From: an uncultured Fodinibius sp. | GTDB lineage: Bacteria > Bacteroidota > Rhodothermia > Balneolales > Balneolaceae | Length of the DNA stretch: 64,000 bases | NCBI GenBank assembly: GCA_913056455.1 | Contig: CAJXMJ010000001.1 | Coordinates: 1,178,001-1,242,000, forward strand | Reading direction: 5' to 3' | Part shown: piece by piece, positions 37,096 to 46,614 of the stretch | Position numbering within the stretch: the stretch's first letter is position 1 | How the letters are laid out: the number at the start of each line of letters is the position of its first letter | Translations under genes and position numbers: made by a program | The notes under the pieces: generated by a model | What the model was told of the DNA's origin: nothing | What the model saw: the letters and a program-made list of their open reading frames with translations, nothing else | Databases searched by the model: none

Positions 37096-37983
37096 TTATG
37101 CTTCTTCCAGAGCCTGAGCACCTGAAATAATCTCAGAAATTTCGGTAGTAATAGCACTCTGTCGTGCTCTATTGTACTCAAGCTGGAGATCTTCCTTCAT
37201 CTCCTGAGCATTTTCCGTAGCATTATCCATCGCTGTCATTCGGGCACCCTGCTCTGCGGCATTCGATTCCAGAATAGCTCTCCAAAGTTGTAAATTCAAG
37301 TGCAAAGGTAACAGTTTTTGAAGAATATTTTCTACATCCGGTTCAAAAATATATTCAGTAGAAGAAATTTCTTCTTCCTTATCTACTAACTTTGTAGGAT
37401 CAATCGGTAGTACTGCCTCCACAATTCTATTTTGAGCTATAACAGACTTAAATTCGTTATATGCAACTTTTACCTCATCAAAGGTACCCGATTTGAAGTC
37501 ATTAACAACTGATTTCATAATTTCAGTTGCTTTGTTAAAAACTATGTCATCCCAAAAACCAGGATATTCTGCAATTACGTTATAATCACGTTTTCCGAAA
37601 TATTTAATTGCCTGACGACCTATGCACATTAGTGATAGATTGCCATTTTGGTGATACTCGCTGTATTCTTCGTTAATGGTGTCTTCAATAACTTTAAACA
37701 AGTTGTTATTAAATGCACCACATAGCCCCCGATCAGAACCGATAACAATTATTAAAACATTATCCTTAGATTCAGGTGTGCGTAAAAGCACATTATCTTC
37801 ACTGGAATTTTCTACCAGGCGCCCCACAACTTCTTTCATTTTAGAAGCATAGGGCCGTGTTTCAATAATGCGATCTTGCGCTTTGCGCAGCTTGGCGGCA
37901 GCTACCATTTTCATGGCACGCGTAATCTGCTGCGTGTTTTTAATTGATTCTATCCGATTTCGTATGTCTCGAAGATTGGCCAT
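37096..37983 (-). CDS. atpG: F-type ATP synthase gamma subunit
   Basis: 295-residue rotor shaft of the F1 head. The N-terminal helix MANLRDIRNRIESIKNTQQI and the C-terminal QLEYNRARQSAITTEISEII, the pair that forms the central coiled coil, are both intact. GSDRGLCGAFNNNL is the conserved Rossmann-like segment. The start codon is 3 bases after the atpA stop. In related genomes the genes atpD and atpC follow elsewhere; here the run ends at atpG and tRNA-Ser. Confidence 0.97.
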   Translation of the reverse strand: MANLRDIRNRIESIKNTQQITRAMKMVAAAKLRKAQDRIIETRPYASKMKEVVGRLVENSSEDNVLLRTPESKDNVLIIVIGSDRGLCGAFNNNLFKVIEDTINEEYSEYHQNGNLSLMCIGRQAIKYFGKRDYNVIAEYPGFWDDIVFNKATEIMKSVVNDFKSGTFDEVKVAYNEFKSVIAQNRIVEAVLPIDPTKLVDKEEEISSTEYIFEPDVENILQKLLPLHLNLQLWRAILESNAAEQGARMTAMDNATENAQEMKEDLQLEYNRARQSAITTEISEIISGAQALEEA

Positions 37984-37986
37984 GGA

Positions 37987-39612
37987 TTACGCTTCCTCTT
38001 CTTCTTGTGCAGCGTTGAGTTGATTGATTACCGTTTTGGCAACTTCCATCAACTTGTCACCAAACTCTTCATCAAGGTTTCCTGTTTCAGCAAGCTCAGA
38101 CATTTCATCGTCATATTTAACATGTACAGTCTCAATATATTCTGCCTCGAACTCCTGAATTTGATCAACATCCAGCTCATCAAGCAAGCCTTCACTGTTG
38201 ATTTTCAACAATGCTATTTGATCTTCAACCGGGCGCGGCTCATAAATATCCTGCTTCAAGAGTTCGACCGTACGTTCTCCACGCTTCAATTGACGTTGTG
38301 TAGCGGGATCAAGATCAGAACCAAACTTGGCAAAAGCCTCAAGTTCACGGTACTGAGCTAAGTCAAGCTTCATAGTACCGGACAATTTCTTCATGGACTT
38401 AACCTGAGCAGAACCGCCTACACGTGATACCGATGTACCAACATCAATAGCGGGGCGTACACCCGAATTAAACAGATCCGTATCCAGGAAGATCTGTCCA
38501 TCAGTAATTGAAATTACATTTGTTGGAATATAAGCAGATACATCACCGGCCTGTGTCTCGATTATTGGCAATGCAGTTAATGATCCGCCACCTTTAATCT
38601 TCGGCTTCAACTGCTCGGGCACATTATTCATCTGCTTAGCAATCTTGTCATCGTCAATGATCTTAGCAGCACGCTCAAGCAGTCGACTGTGCAGGTAAAA
38701 TACATCGCCGGGATATGCTTCACGGCCGGGAGGTCTTTTAAGTAGAAGTGAAAGTTCACGGTATGCAACAGCCTGCTTTGACAAGTCATCAAATACTACC
38801 AGGGCATGGCGTCCCGTATCACGGAAATATTCACCAATAGCCGCACCAGCAAATGGTGCTATATAACGCATTGGAGCCGACACACTTGCCGGAGCAGAAA
38901 CGATCGTGGAGTAGTCAATAGCGTCGTTATCTTCTAACGCTTTCGCAATACCAGCAACCGTAGATCCTTTTTGACCGACTGCCACATAAATACAATGTAC
39001 CGGCTTGTCGGTATCTTGTGTTTCTTTCTGGTTGATAATAGTATCAACAGCGACAGAAGTTTTTCCCGTTTGGCGGTCACCAATGATTAGCTCTCGCTGT
39101 CCACGGCCAATGGGAATCAATGAGTCAATAGCTTTAATCCCTGTTTGGAGGGGTTCTTTTACCGGCTCGCGATAAATTACACCGGGAGCTTTACGCTCGA
39201 GAGGAATTCGGATAGTTTCTCCAGAAATAGGTCCTTTTCCATCGAGAGGACGTCCAAGCGGATCTATAACCCGACCCAGAAGTCCATCCCCTACGTTAAT
39301 AGAAGCAATATCTTTTGTTCTTTTAACGGTATCCCCCTCTTCAACAGCGCTGGTTTGACCAAAGAGAACCACACCAACATTGTCCTCCTCAAGGTTAAGT
39401 ACCATACCGCGAATCGAGTTACCGTCCTCATCTATTGAATCAGGCAAATCAACAAGTTCACCGGCCTGAACTTTTGACAATCCATATACGCGGGCAATAC
39501 CGTCCCCTACCTCGAGAACTGTTCCCACATCATAGGTGTCCGCTTCACTATCAAAGCCGGATAATTGTTTACGTAATATTGCTGAAACTTCGTCTGGTCT
39601 AACTTGACTCAT
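37987..39612 (-). CDS. atpA: F-type ATP synthase alpha subunit
   Basis: 541-residue non-catalytic nucleotide-binding subunit of F1. The P-loop [10 protein letters not shown] and the arginine-finger region near [10 protein letters not shown] are present, as is the C-terminal helix-rich domain. The N-terminal [16 protein letters not shown] crown segment identifies alpha rather than beta. The gene is inside the atpBEFHAG run, with 33 bases to atpH. Confidence 0.98.
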   Translation of the reverse strand: MSQVRPDEVSAILRKQLSGFDSEADTYDVGTVLEVGDGIARVYGLSKVQAGELVDLPDSIDEDGNSIRGMVLNLEEDNVGVVLFGQTSAVEEGDTVKRTKDIASINVGDGLLGRVIDPLGRPLDGKGPISGETIRIPLERKAPGVIYREPVKEPLQTGIKAIDSLIPIGRGQRELIIGDRQTGKTSVAVDTIINQKETQDTDKPVHCIYVAVGQKGSTVAGIAKALEDNDAIDYSTIVSAPASVSAPMRYIAPFAGAAIGEYFRDTGRHALVVFDDLSKQAVAYRELSLLLKRPPGREAYPGDVFYLHSRLLERAAKIIDDDKIAKQMNNVPEQLKPKIKGGGSLTALPIIETQAGDVSAYIPTNVISITDGQIFLDTDLFNSGVRPAIDVGTSVSRVGGSAQVKSMKKLSGTMKLDLAQYRELEAFAKFGSDLDPATQRQLKRGERTVELLKQDIYEPRPVEDQIALLKINSEGLLDELDVDQIQEFEAEYIETVHVKYDDEMSELAETGNLDEEFGDKLMEVAKTVINQLNAAQEEEEA

Positions 39613-39645
39613 TGGTTCAAATGTTATTTAAAACGTCTTTAATTT

Positions 39646-40194
39646 CTATTCTACAGTTGTTGACAATAACGATTCTTCAAGCTGTTTAAGCTTGTGTTTA
39701 ACCGTTCCGTCTATTACTGTGTCCTCAATGCGAATAGCCATACCACCTTTCAGTTCTTCATCGACAGTGATATTCATATCCACTTTTTTCTGCGTTTTTT
39801 GCTCCAGGTTTTTATGAAGTAGTTCTTGCTGTTCACTACTCATCTGCTGGGCAACAAACACGTCCACAGTAATAATGCCGGCATACTCCTTATACTTCTC
39901 AATAAAAGCCTCGGTGATCTGATCTACCAGATTTATACGATCTTTGCGAGATAGCAGCTTAAGAAACAACTTCGTTGGTTCTTCAAGCTCATCAAAAAAG
40001 ATCTTCTGCAAAGCTTGTGTCTTGTCATCAAAATTGATGACAGGACTTTGTAAAAATAGAACCAGCTCTCGCGATCCCTCCAACGTGTTATGGATGTACT
40101 CGATATCATCTAATATTTCATCGACCTCATCCCGCTCTTTGGCCAACTCAAGAAGGGCGGTCGCATATCTTCGGGCTGCTTTTGTTGTAGGCAT
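39646..40194 (-). CDS. atpH: F-type ATP synthase delta subunit
   Basis: 182-residue peripheral-stalk subunit that links F1 to the b subunits. It begins with ARRYATALLELAKERDEV, the family's N-terminal helix, and ends with the short beta domain containing GGMAIRIEDTVIDGTVKHKL. The start is 5 bases from the atpF stop, so the two are coupled. Confidence 0.95.
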   Translation of the reverse strand: MPTTKAARRYATALLELAKERDEVDEILDDIEYIHNTLEGSRELVLFLQSPVINFDDKTQALQKIFFDELEEPTKLFLKLLSRKDRINLVDQITEAFIEKYKEYAGIITVDVFVAQQMSSEQQELLHKNLEQKTQKKVDMNITVDEELKGGMAIRIEDTVIDGTVKHKLKQLEESLLSTTVE

Positions 40195-40199
40195 CTACC

Positions 40200-40715
40200 T
40201 TAGTTTTTTGAGATGTCTTTTATAAAGCTTTCAACCAGCTTATTATTCTTTTTCTCATCCAATTCAGAATCAATGATTTTGGAAGCCGACTGTACGGCCA
40301 AACGTGCCACTTCGTCGCGAAGCTCCATCATAGCACGTTTCTTTTCCTGTTCAATGGTTTCACGGGCCTGCTCAATAATTTGCTCAGCCTCTTCCTTGGA
40401 TTTTTCTATACGTTCTGCACGGAGCATTTCGGCTTCTTCGATAGCCTCTTTGCGGATTTCTTTTGCCTTTTTCTCGGCTTCCCGCAATGCTTTTTCATTA
40501 TCCTTAGAGATCTTCTCAGCACGCTCTAAAGCCTGCTCAGCCGATTCCAAAGAGTCTTTGATGCGGGTTTCGCGCTCTTCCAGGGCATCCATTATCAATG
40601 GTACTGCGTACTTGCTCATTACGGCAAGAAAGATTACCAATGACAAAGCTACCCAGAGAGCAAACCCACTACTAAAAGAGAGTATGCCGCCTCCGCCTGC
40701 TAAAAATAGCATCAT
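40200..40715 (-). CDS. atpF: F-type ATP synthase subunit b
   Basis: 171-residue peripheral-stalk subunit. One membrane helix (about 14-33, FSSGFALWVALSLVIFLAVM) is followed by a long Glu/Lys/Arg/Ala coiled coil (45-150). The N-terminus has two adjacent ATG codons. Only one b gene is present in the run, so the stalk is probably a homodimer. Confidence 0.95.
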   Translation of the reverse strand: MMLFLAGGGGILSFSSGFALWVALSLVIFLAVMSKYAVPLIMDALEERETRIKDSLESAEQALERAEKISKDNEKALREAEKKAKEIRKEAIEEAEMLRAERIEKSKEEAEQIIEQARETIEQEKKRAMMELRDEVARLAVQSASKIIDSELDEKKNNKLVESFIKDISKN

Positions 40716-40737
40716 AGTTTAATTTCAATAGTTTGAA

Positions 40738-40974
<237 letters not shown>

Positions 40975-41023
40975 TTAGTTTAGTTTTAAGTTTAGGTTTA
41001 GATTATGTGATATAAATAAGTCG

Positions 41024-42058
41024 TTATGCGTGCGCTTCAATTCCTTCTTCATGCGCATGTTCTTCGGCAGCCATACCAATAAAAACAGCCGATAGAAGCG
41101 TAAAAATATATGCTTGTAAAAGCCCAACAAATGCCTTCAATACGTACAGTGCTACCGTTAATGGTACTGCGAAGAGACTCATGCCAATTCCGGCAAAACT
41201 TCCAAAAAGATCCGCAAAGATAAAGATCAGTCCCAGAATACAGATGATCATAATTTTACCAGAGAGCATGTTGGCAAATAAACGTACGGCCAAGGCAAAT
41301 GGCTTGGTGAACAATCCGATAATTTCAATGGGGGTAAGAATAATGCGCATCCACCCTGGAACGCCGGGAAACCAAAACACATGTTCCCAGTGATCTTTTG
41401 AACCATTCCACTGCGTAATAAAAAACGTGAATGCCGCCAATACTCCTGTAACTGTAATATCTGCGGTTGCTGTCGCCCCCCATGGCAACAGACCAAAAAG
41501 ATTCATGAATGAAATCCCAATAAATACCGTAAACAAGTAGGGCACAAACTTCTGATACTTACTGTCAGATATGTTTTGCTTTGCGATATCATCACGCACA
41601 AATACAAAAACAATTTCAAAAAGATTCTGAAACCATCCCTTCGGTTCTGTTTTTCGCCCAACTCCTTGCTTGTACCTTCGTGCCATTGCCACAGTTATCC
41701 AAACCGTTAATACCAACCCAAACCATACATACATCAAGTGTGAGGTAATAGAGAAATCCATGGTAATCTCTGCCCCACTGGCGGGCACCAAAGATCCGTC
41801 CTTACTTATAAATTCACCGGATTCAATAGCACTCTCCGTACTACTATAAACAAAGAAATCACCTTCAACTAAAAAGATGCGAGGAAGAGGTACATAATAA
41901 CCCAAGACCGCCAACTCGTGATGGTCGACAACCTTTCCTACTACGTCAATAGGAGCGCCTTCGGAATCTTTCGTTGATTGATCCGAGGCTTCTGTTAATG
42001 GGGTAAAGAAGAGAACCAGTAAGAGTGTTACGAACAGTCGGCGGCAGGCCCTTAGCAT
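41024..42058 (-). CDS. atpB: F-type ATP synthase subunit a, with N-terminal extension
   Basis: 344-residue proton-channel subunit. The stator arginine lies in FALAVRLFANMLSGK, and the terminal helix has LLQAYIFTLLSAVFIGMA. The first ~27 residues form a signal-like segment (LFVTLLLVLFFTPLTEA), and about 100 residues come before the usual first helix, an extension typical of FCB-group subunit a. Its role is not established. The gene begins 6 bases after a small membrane protein's stop. Confidence 0.96.
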   Translation of the reverse strand: MLRACRRLFVTLLLVLFFTPLTEASDQSTKDSEGAPIDVVGKVVDHHELAVLGYYVPLPRIFLVEGDFFVYSSTESAIESGEFISKDGSLVPASGAEITMDFSITSHLMYVWFGLVLTVWITVAMARRYKQGVGRKTEPKGWFQNLFEIVFVFVRDDIAKQNISDSKYQKFVPYLFTVFIGISFMNLFGLLPWGATATADITVTGVLAAFTFFITQWNGSKDHWEHVFWFPGVPGWMRIILTPIEIIGLFTKPFALAVRLFANMLSGKIMIICILGLIFIFADLFGSFAGIGMSLFAVPLTVALYVLKAFVGLLQAYIFTLLSAVFIGMAAEEHAHEEGIEAHA

Positions 42059-42064
42059 TAAATT

Positions 42065-42448
42065 CTAATTATCAGTTTCAAGTAGTTTGTTGATTAAAAT
42101 AATCTCGATTACAGAGTGGAAAATATAAGAAATTATGAAGCTAACTGTAAAGTAAATTTCATGAATTTTTATGGTCTTCAAAATCACCACTAAAGCTACC
42201 AAAACTAAGAGAAATCGGACCCCGAGAGAAATATAAAACCGAGTAATAAAATTTGAGCTTTTTTCTGTCTTAATTCGTTTTATGACAAAAAAATTGCTGC
42301 CAACAAATAGGAAGCTCAGAAAAAAACCGATACTTGCAGCCGGGTAATATTGATCTCCCAAAAAGGAAGTGACCCCCATAATGATTAGAAAAGCAATACA
42401 AGAATTCCATAAAAATTTGTGCGCCAACTTTTGCACCTGCTGATCCAA
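42065..42448 (-). CDS. Small four-helix membrane protein, AtpI-like
   Basis: 127 residues with four hydrophobic helices and short loops, placed just before atpB. Position and topology fit AtpI-type accessory proteins of ATP synthase, though sequence similarity is weak (charged-poor, aliphatic residues throughout). TTG start; no upstream Met offers a better choice. A role in assembling the c-ring or in cation supply is inferred from location only. Confidence 0.6.
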   Translation of the reverse strand: MDQQVQKLAHKFLWNSCIAFLIIMGVTSFLGDQYYPAASIGFFLSFLFVGSNFFVIKRIKTEKSSNFITRFYISLGVRFLLVLVALVVILKTIKIHEIYFTVSFIISYIFHSVIEIILINKLLETDN

Positions 42449-42462
42449 ACCCCACCCCTGTT

Positions 42463-42672
42463 TTATTCTTTATTCAATCGGTCGCTCAACCTAAAGATGA
42501 GAATAAATATATTTATAATGCCCACAACGCAACCCACCAACAGCAGCCAGGGACTGAGGTCAAAATAACTATCTAGCCAATATCCCAAAAATATAGGAAT
42601 AGATAGCGCGGCTGCTATTTCTCCTCCTAATGATACATACTCTAAATAATCAGTTGACTTTTTACTCGTCAA
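42463..42672 (-). CDS. AtpZ/AtpI-family two-helix membrane protein
   Basis: 69 residues with two membrane helices. The pattern YVSLGGEIAAALSIPIFLGY then WLDSYFDLSPWLLLVG matches the AtpZ/AtpI family (PF09527), thought to support F0 assembly or magnesium/calcium supply. The TTG start overlaps the bactofilin TGA stop by four bases (TTGA), so translation is coupled. Confidence 0.8.
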   Translation of the reverse strand: MTSKKSTDYLEYVSLGGEIAAALSIPIFLGYWLDSYFDLSPWLLLVGCVVGIINIFILIFRLSDRLNKE

Positions 42673-43169
42673 TCTTTTTTGGCTTTGGATTTTTCTTTAG
42701 CGCCAGAACTATCTGATTTGCCATCCTTTGGTTTTGAGCTTCCCAACTTTGAAGACAAACCATCACTATTTTTCTTGATTTCGTCTTTTATATTTTCACT
42801 CATGTGGAATGAGCCATTTATCTGTGATCCCTCTTCAGCCAAAATCGTTTTTGTATAAATATCCCCTTCGATAGTAGCCGACTTACGAAGAATAAGCTTA
42901 TTGGTAACCCGTACTTCACCATCAATATTCCCGGCTATATCGGCATCAACAGCTTCAATATTACCATCAACCTTGCCCGTTGATGAAACAATAATTTTAC
43001 CTTCTGCTTTTGCCTCACCATCCAAGGTGCCGGCAATTCGGACATCGTTTTTTGTTTCCAAGGTGCCTTTAAGATTCGTGCCTTCGCTGATCATATTTAC
43101 TGAGGGTAAATTTTTGCCGGATTTATTAGAACTCATAGATTCCTTCTCTTTCTTATTGTTATTAAACAT
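42669..43169 (-). CDS. Bactofilin
   Basis: 166-residue cytoskeletal protein that polymerises into filaments and positions envelope enzymes. The central beta-helix (about 25-130) repeats short Gly/Ile/Asp turns such as GTLDGEAKAEGKIIV and GEVRVTNKLILRKSATIEG. The Lys/Ser-rich tail (about 135-166) is disordered. It lies 7 bases downstream of an M23 peptidase gene, the classic bactofilin-LytM pairing for cell-shape control. Confidence 0.93.
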   Translation of the reverse strand: MFNNNKKEKESMSSNKSGKNLPSVNMISEGTNLKGTLETKNDVRIAGTLDGEAKAEGKIIVSSTGKVDGNIEAVDADIAGNIDGEVRVTNKLILRKSATIEGDIYTKTILAEEGSQINGSFHMSENIKDEIKKNSDGLSSKLGSSKPKDGKSDSSGAKEKSKAKKD

Positions 43170-43176
43170 AAACTTC

Positions 43177-44031
43177 TTATGATTTTATTAAGTACGTATT
43201 CGGATTTTGGGGTACTCCGTTCTTCCAAATTTCCAAATGTAAATGAGGACCGGAGCTTAATACGCCCACATCACCAGTTGTTCCCAAAATATCACCTTTC
43301 AAAACAATATCACCGATAGATTTTGAAACGCTTGCCGCATGTTTATAGACGGTTATAATACCACTACTATGCTGTACATGCAGTACATATCCATAATTAA
43401 TTGTCCAATCCTGATTAATTACGGCTCCATCTGCTATTGCTTTAAATGATGTACCCTGTTTGGTAGCAATGTCAATACCATAGTGCCCATTTTCGGGATT
43501 AAATCCTCGAGTGAAGGTCCCATTCACAGGGTAATCTGTCGGGAATTCAGGTGCCTGCTTAAATATATTCGAGAAAATTATCTCATTTTGAGATAACATC
43601 CCCCTATTACTTACTTCAGATGTAAAATCAAGTTCCGATCTTTTTTTATTTACTGACTGCATTGCTGCGCTCCCCCCTTCTTTTACAGCAAAAGCTGTAT
43701 CATCACCGGATGCAATGACCTGTTGCATCTCAGCCAACTGTGTGTCACGCGCTTCCAAGGAATCTTTGAGTGCCTGAACTTTTTGTGATACAGTGATGAC
43801 TCGTTCGCGAAGCTCTGCATCATGCTGATTATATAAGAGGCCACTAACTGGCGTAAACATGACAAACAGCAACACGATAACAGTGACAGTCAACAATGAT
43901 ACATAAAATAAATTCCACAATCTCGAAGGTTTGAAATTGTAGGATGTGGAAGATTCCGGATCATCATCAAAAACAACAAAGGTGAGATCCTGATCCTGGT
44001 TTTTAAATAACCGTTTTAAAAATTCGAACAT
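43177..44031 (-). CDS. M23 (LytM-type) metallopeptidase, membrane-anchored
   Basis: 284 residues: cytosolic leader, one membrane helix (about 40-58, LTVTVIVLLFVMFTPV), a coiled coil (75-105) and a C-terminal M23 domain. The zinc ligands fit HYGID (H then D four residues later) and the HLHLEIW motif, so it should be a working peptidoglycan endopeptidase. Pairing with a bactofilin supports a cell-wall remodelling role. The same strand run continues into the ATP synthase genes. Confidence 0.93.
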   Translation of the reverse strand: MFEFLKRLFKNQDQDLTFVVFDDDPESSTSYNFKPSRLWNLFYVSLLTVTVIVLLFVMFTPVSGLLYNQHDAELRERVITVSQKVQALKDSLEARDTQLAEMQQVIASGDDTAFAVKEGGSAAMQSVNKKRSELDFTSEVSNRGMLSQNEIIFSNIFKQAPEFPTDYPVNGTFTRGFNPENGHYGIDIATKQGTSFKAIADGAVINQDWTINYGYVLHVQHSSGIITVYKHAASVSKSIGDIVLKGDILGTTGDVGVLSSGPHLHLEIWKNGVPQNPNTYLIKS

Positions 44032-44043
44032 GGAACGTTTTTT

Positions 44044-44367
44044 TTACGCTTCGGGCGTTGGTCCGCGATAGTTAAATGGAACATCTATTTCATCGTTATT
44101 ATTTGATATAGCTCCATTCTCATTCTCATAACGCTTTATATTTTCAGAGAGAGCATTCATCAATCTTTTAGCATGATCGGGAGTAAGCACCATTCGTTTT
44201 ACTACTTTTGCCTTAGGTGCACCCGGCATAACTGAGATAAAATCGAGAATAAATTCGGAAGGTGAATGCGATATCATCACCAAATTAGAATAGGTTCCAG
44301 AAGCTTCTTCTTCGGGTAATTCAATTTGAATTTGTCCCTGCTCGAAATCTTTTGTTTGGTCTGCCAT
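44044..44367 (-). CDS. DUF3467 family protein
   Basis: 107 residues with the DUF3467 core: YSNLVMISHSPSEFILDF, then a variable acidic section and KVVKRMVLTPDHAKRLMNAL ENI-like helix. Family members are small cytosolic proteins of unknown function widespread in the FCB group and relatives. It is 12 bases before the M23 gene, so it shares that transcript. No catalytic residues stand out. Confidence 0.9.
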   Translation of the reverse strand: MADQTKDFEQGQIQIELPEEEASGTYSNLVMISHSPSEFILDFISVMPGAPKAKVVKRMVLTPDHAKRLMNALSENIKRYENENGAISNNNDEIDVPFNYRGPTPEA

Positions 44368-44400
44368 AATAAACGTATTACAAATTAGATTTGCCGTTCT

Positions 44401-45393
44401 TTACTCATCGGAATCTAAAAATCCATGCTCATCCATCCACTCATCATTGTAAATCTTTGAAACATATCGCGTGCCACTATCTGGTAAGATAATGACCATA
44501 GTATCATCTTTACCAAAATTGTTATTTCGGGCATATTCGAGTGCTCCATATACAGCAGCTCCGCATGAGCCGCCAACAAATAACCCTTCTTTCTTAGCCA
44601 GCTTTCGCGTCATCTGGAAGGCATTTTTATCATTGACCTGAATTACCTCATCCAATAGATCAAAATCCATATTTTCGGGAATAATATCTTCTCCTATCCC
44701 CTCTGTCAAATAGGGATGAATTTCATCTTTATCAAATTCTCCGGTTTCAAAATAATGTTTATAAACCGAACCTTCGCTGTCGACGCCAACGGTTTTGATC
44801 TCAGCATTCTGTTCCTTCAGATATTTTGAGGTTCCCGACACAGTTCCTCCGGTACCCATTCCTGCCACGTAGTGTGTTACTTTACCTTCCGTTTGCTCCC
44901 ATATTTCAGGTCCTGTAGTTTCGTAATGTGCTTGGGTATTACTCGGATTATCGTATTGGTTGGGATAATATGAATTGGGGATTTCTTCACTAAGTCGTTT
45001 AGCAACAGAATAGTAACTGCGCGGATCATCGGGTTCCACATCAGTCGGACAAATTTTCACTTCAGCTCCCAAAGCACGCAGCAAGTCTATTTTTGCCTTG
45101 CTCTGTTTATCAGTTGTCGTAAAAATACAATCATATCCTTTAATAGTAGCCGCAAGTGCCAACCCCATACCTGTATTTCCGGACGTTCCTTCAATAATAG
45201 TCCCGCCGGGCTCTATAAGTCCCTTCTCCTCTGCATCCTCAATCATTTTAAGTCCGATTCGGTCTTTCACACTTTGCCCCGGATTAAAATACTCTACTTT
45301 AGCAAGGATAGTCCCTTCAAATTCTTTCGTGACTTCATTGAGCTTGACCAGCGGAGTATTGCCGATAGTTTCTAATATGGAATTGTAATACAT
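44401..45393 (-). CDS. Cystathionine beta-synthase/cysteine synthase-type PLP enzyme
   Basis: 330 residues of the beta-family PLP fold. The Schiff-base Lys is K43 in SVKDR, the substrate loop is TSGNTG (70-75) and GMGTGGTVSG binds the PLP phosphate. Segments such as ICPTDVEPDDPRSYY and PNQYDNPSNTQAHYETT match cystathionine beta-synthase more than CysK, but there are no C-terminal CBS domains, so the choice is not firm. It makes cystathionine or cysteine from serine derivatives. It heads the long minus-strand run. Confidence 0.88.
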   Translation of the reverse strand: MYYNSILETIGNTPLVKLNEVTKEFEGTILAKVEYFNPGQSVKDRIGLKMIEDAEEKGLIEPGGTIIEGTSGNTGMGLALAATIKGYDCIFTTTDKQSKAKIDLLRALGAEVKICPTDVEPDDPRSYYSVAKRLSEEIPNSYYPNQYDNPSNTQAHYETTGPEIWEQTEGKVTHYVAGMGTGGTVSGTSKYLKEQNAEIKTVGVDSEGSVYKHYFETGEFDKDEIHPYLTEGIGEDIIPENMDFDLLDEVIQVNDKNAFQMTRKLAKKEGLFVGGSCGAAVYGALEYARNNNFGKDDTMVIILPDSGTRYVSKIYNDEWMDEHGFLDSDE

Positions 45394-45586
45394 CTTATAA
45401 TTCGTATGGTTGCTATTTGTATAAAAGTTAAAAAATGTAAGCGTCTGAATATAGGAATTTTGAGTTGTCTACTCGAAAAATTATTTAAAATGGACGAGCA
45501 GTAAGGCCGAAAAGTGTAAATAGTTCTTTATTCGAAGGGACAACTCTGTTATCTTCCTCAAAAATTAACACTTAACAAAACTGCAT

Positions 45587-45844
45587 ATGTTTGTAGAACA
45601 GAAGAAGCCGAAAGATTTTGACTGCGGATATAATCTTGATCGAATGATTGATTCACTGCCACGTATTGAAGATGAAGAAGAGCGGGTAGAATATGCCGAA
45701 CGTGCTGTAGGACTTATTAAACAAAGCCATCCAAACTGGGTTGATGAGGATGGGGAAAGTAAAGCAGCGTGGGATCACTTTTTTGAATTAGCTGACTACG
45801 ATCCGACGGACTATGGTATTTATAATCCCTTTGATTCCGAATAG
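45587..45844 (+). CDS. DUF4290-like small protein
   Basis: 85 residues, acidic and aromatic-rich. The pattern GYNLDRMIDSLPRIEDEEER, a helix with AERAVGLIKQSHPNW, then AAWDHFFELADYDP parallels DUF4290 proteins of Bacteroidota (GRNIQKM..IEDREERN..., KLWDHL.IMSDF), but is shorter than usual. Function unknown. It converges with the GNAT gene with 29 bases between stops. Confidence 0.7.
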   Translation: MFVEQKKPKDFDCGYNLDRMIDSLPRIEDEEERVEYAERAVGLIKQSHPNWVDEDGESKAAWDHFFELADYDPTDYGIYNPFDSE

Positions 45845-45873
45845 AACAACGATGCCCGGTAGTTACCTGAAAC

Positions 45874-46422
45874 CTATTCGGCTACAGCAGCTTCTACCTG
45901 GTTAGATTGAAAATCTTTTTCCAGCAAACTAAAAATCAGCTTATCACAATACTCATCATTTTTGATGACATGCTCTCGCAACTGCCCTTCTTGCTGGAAG
46001 CCAAGCTTTTCAACGCTTTCTATCCAAGAAGTATTAAAGTCAAAGGCTGCTGTACCAACTTTGTGCATCCCCTTCTCATTGAAACAGTGATCTAACACAA
46101 TTTTTAAGGCTTTCTCATCATACCCCTTGTTAGCATATTTGCGATCACCGATGGTACAATTTACAAAACAACGCTTGTTGTACTTATCGATGGCATGAAT
46201 GTCTACAATACCGATTAGCTTATCGTTTTCAGACAAATGAATTTCGAACAACTCGCTCGTTTCATTACGCTCATCCAAAACCGACTTAATCCGTTTTAAA
46301 AATGTCTCGAAACTCTCATGCTGGTGGGGATAATCAGAATCGTAGTAATTTAACTTCTTATCGTTATTCCATTTATAATGCACGGATACATTCTGAAGAT
46401 CAAATTCCTTTATTTCTACCAT
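45874..46422 (-). CDS. GNAT-family acetyltransferase (RimJ/RimL type)
   Basis: 182-residue N-acetyltransferase fold. The acetyl-CoA loop is approximated by DRKYANKGYDEKALKIVL, and the second half ends in the RimJ/RimL-type NTSWIESVEKLGFQQEGQLR. The final LREHVIKNDEYCDKLIFSLL is typical of protein-N-terminal or antibiotic-type acetylators. Substrate not known. It is divergent from the men genes. Confidence 0.87.
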   Translation of the reverse strand: MVEIKEFDLQNVSVHYKWNNDKKLNYYDSDYPHQHESFETFLKRIKSVLDERNETSELFEIHLSENDKLIGIVDIHAIDKYNKRCFVNCTIGDRKYANKGYDEKALKIVLDHCFNEKGMHKVGTAAFDFNTSWIESVEKLGFQQEGQLREHVIKNDEYCDKLIFSLLEKDFQSNQVEAAVAE

Positions 46423-46521
46423 GGGGCTATGTAAGTAAATGATATATGTCTGTGCTGAAATATTATCGGTTGAATTTTCTTAATCTTAACGTAGACATGC
46501 AAACTTATTTTCCCTGTTGGG

Positions 46522-46535
46522 TGAAAGCGCTTTCA
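46522..46535. promoter_or_regulatory. Perfect 14-bp cre-like palindrome before the men genes
   Basis: TGAAAGCGCTTTCA is a perfect palindrome and fits the CcpA/LacI-family cre consensus at every position. It lies about 90 bases upstream of the menF start and 100 bases from the divergent GNAT start. The same half-site architecture stands before pckA, so a single LacI-type regulator may control both. The regulator gene is not in this window. Confidence 0.6.
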
Positions 46536-46614
46536 ATTTAAGAGGATATTTAAAGAGTTAATTATCATTATGGAAAGATCAATTTTCAATTTATATTGAA
46601 ACTTATGAAAATTG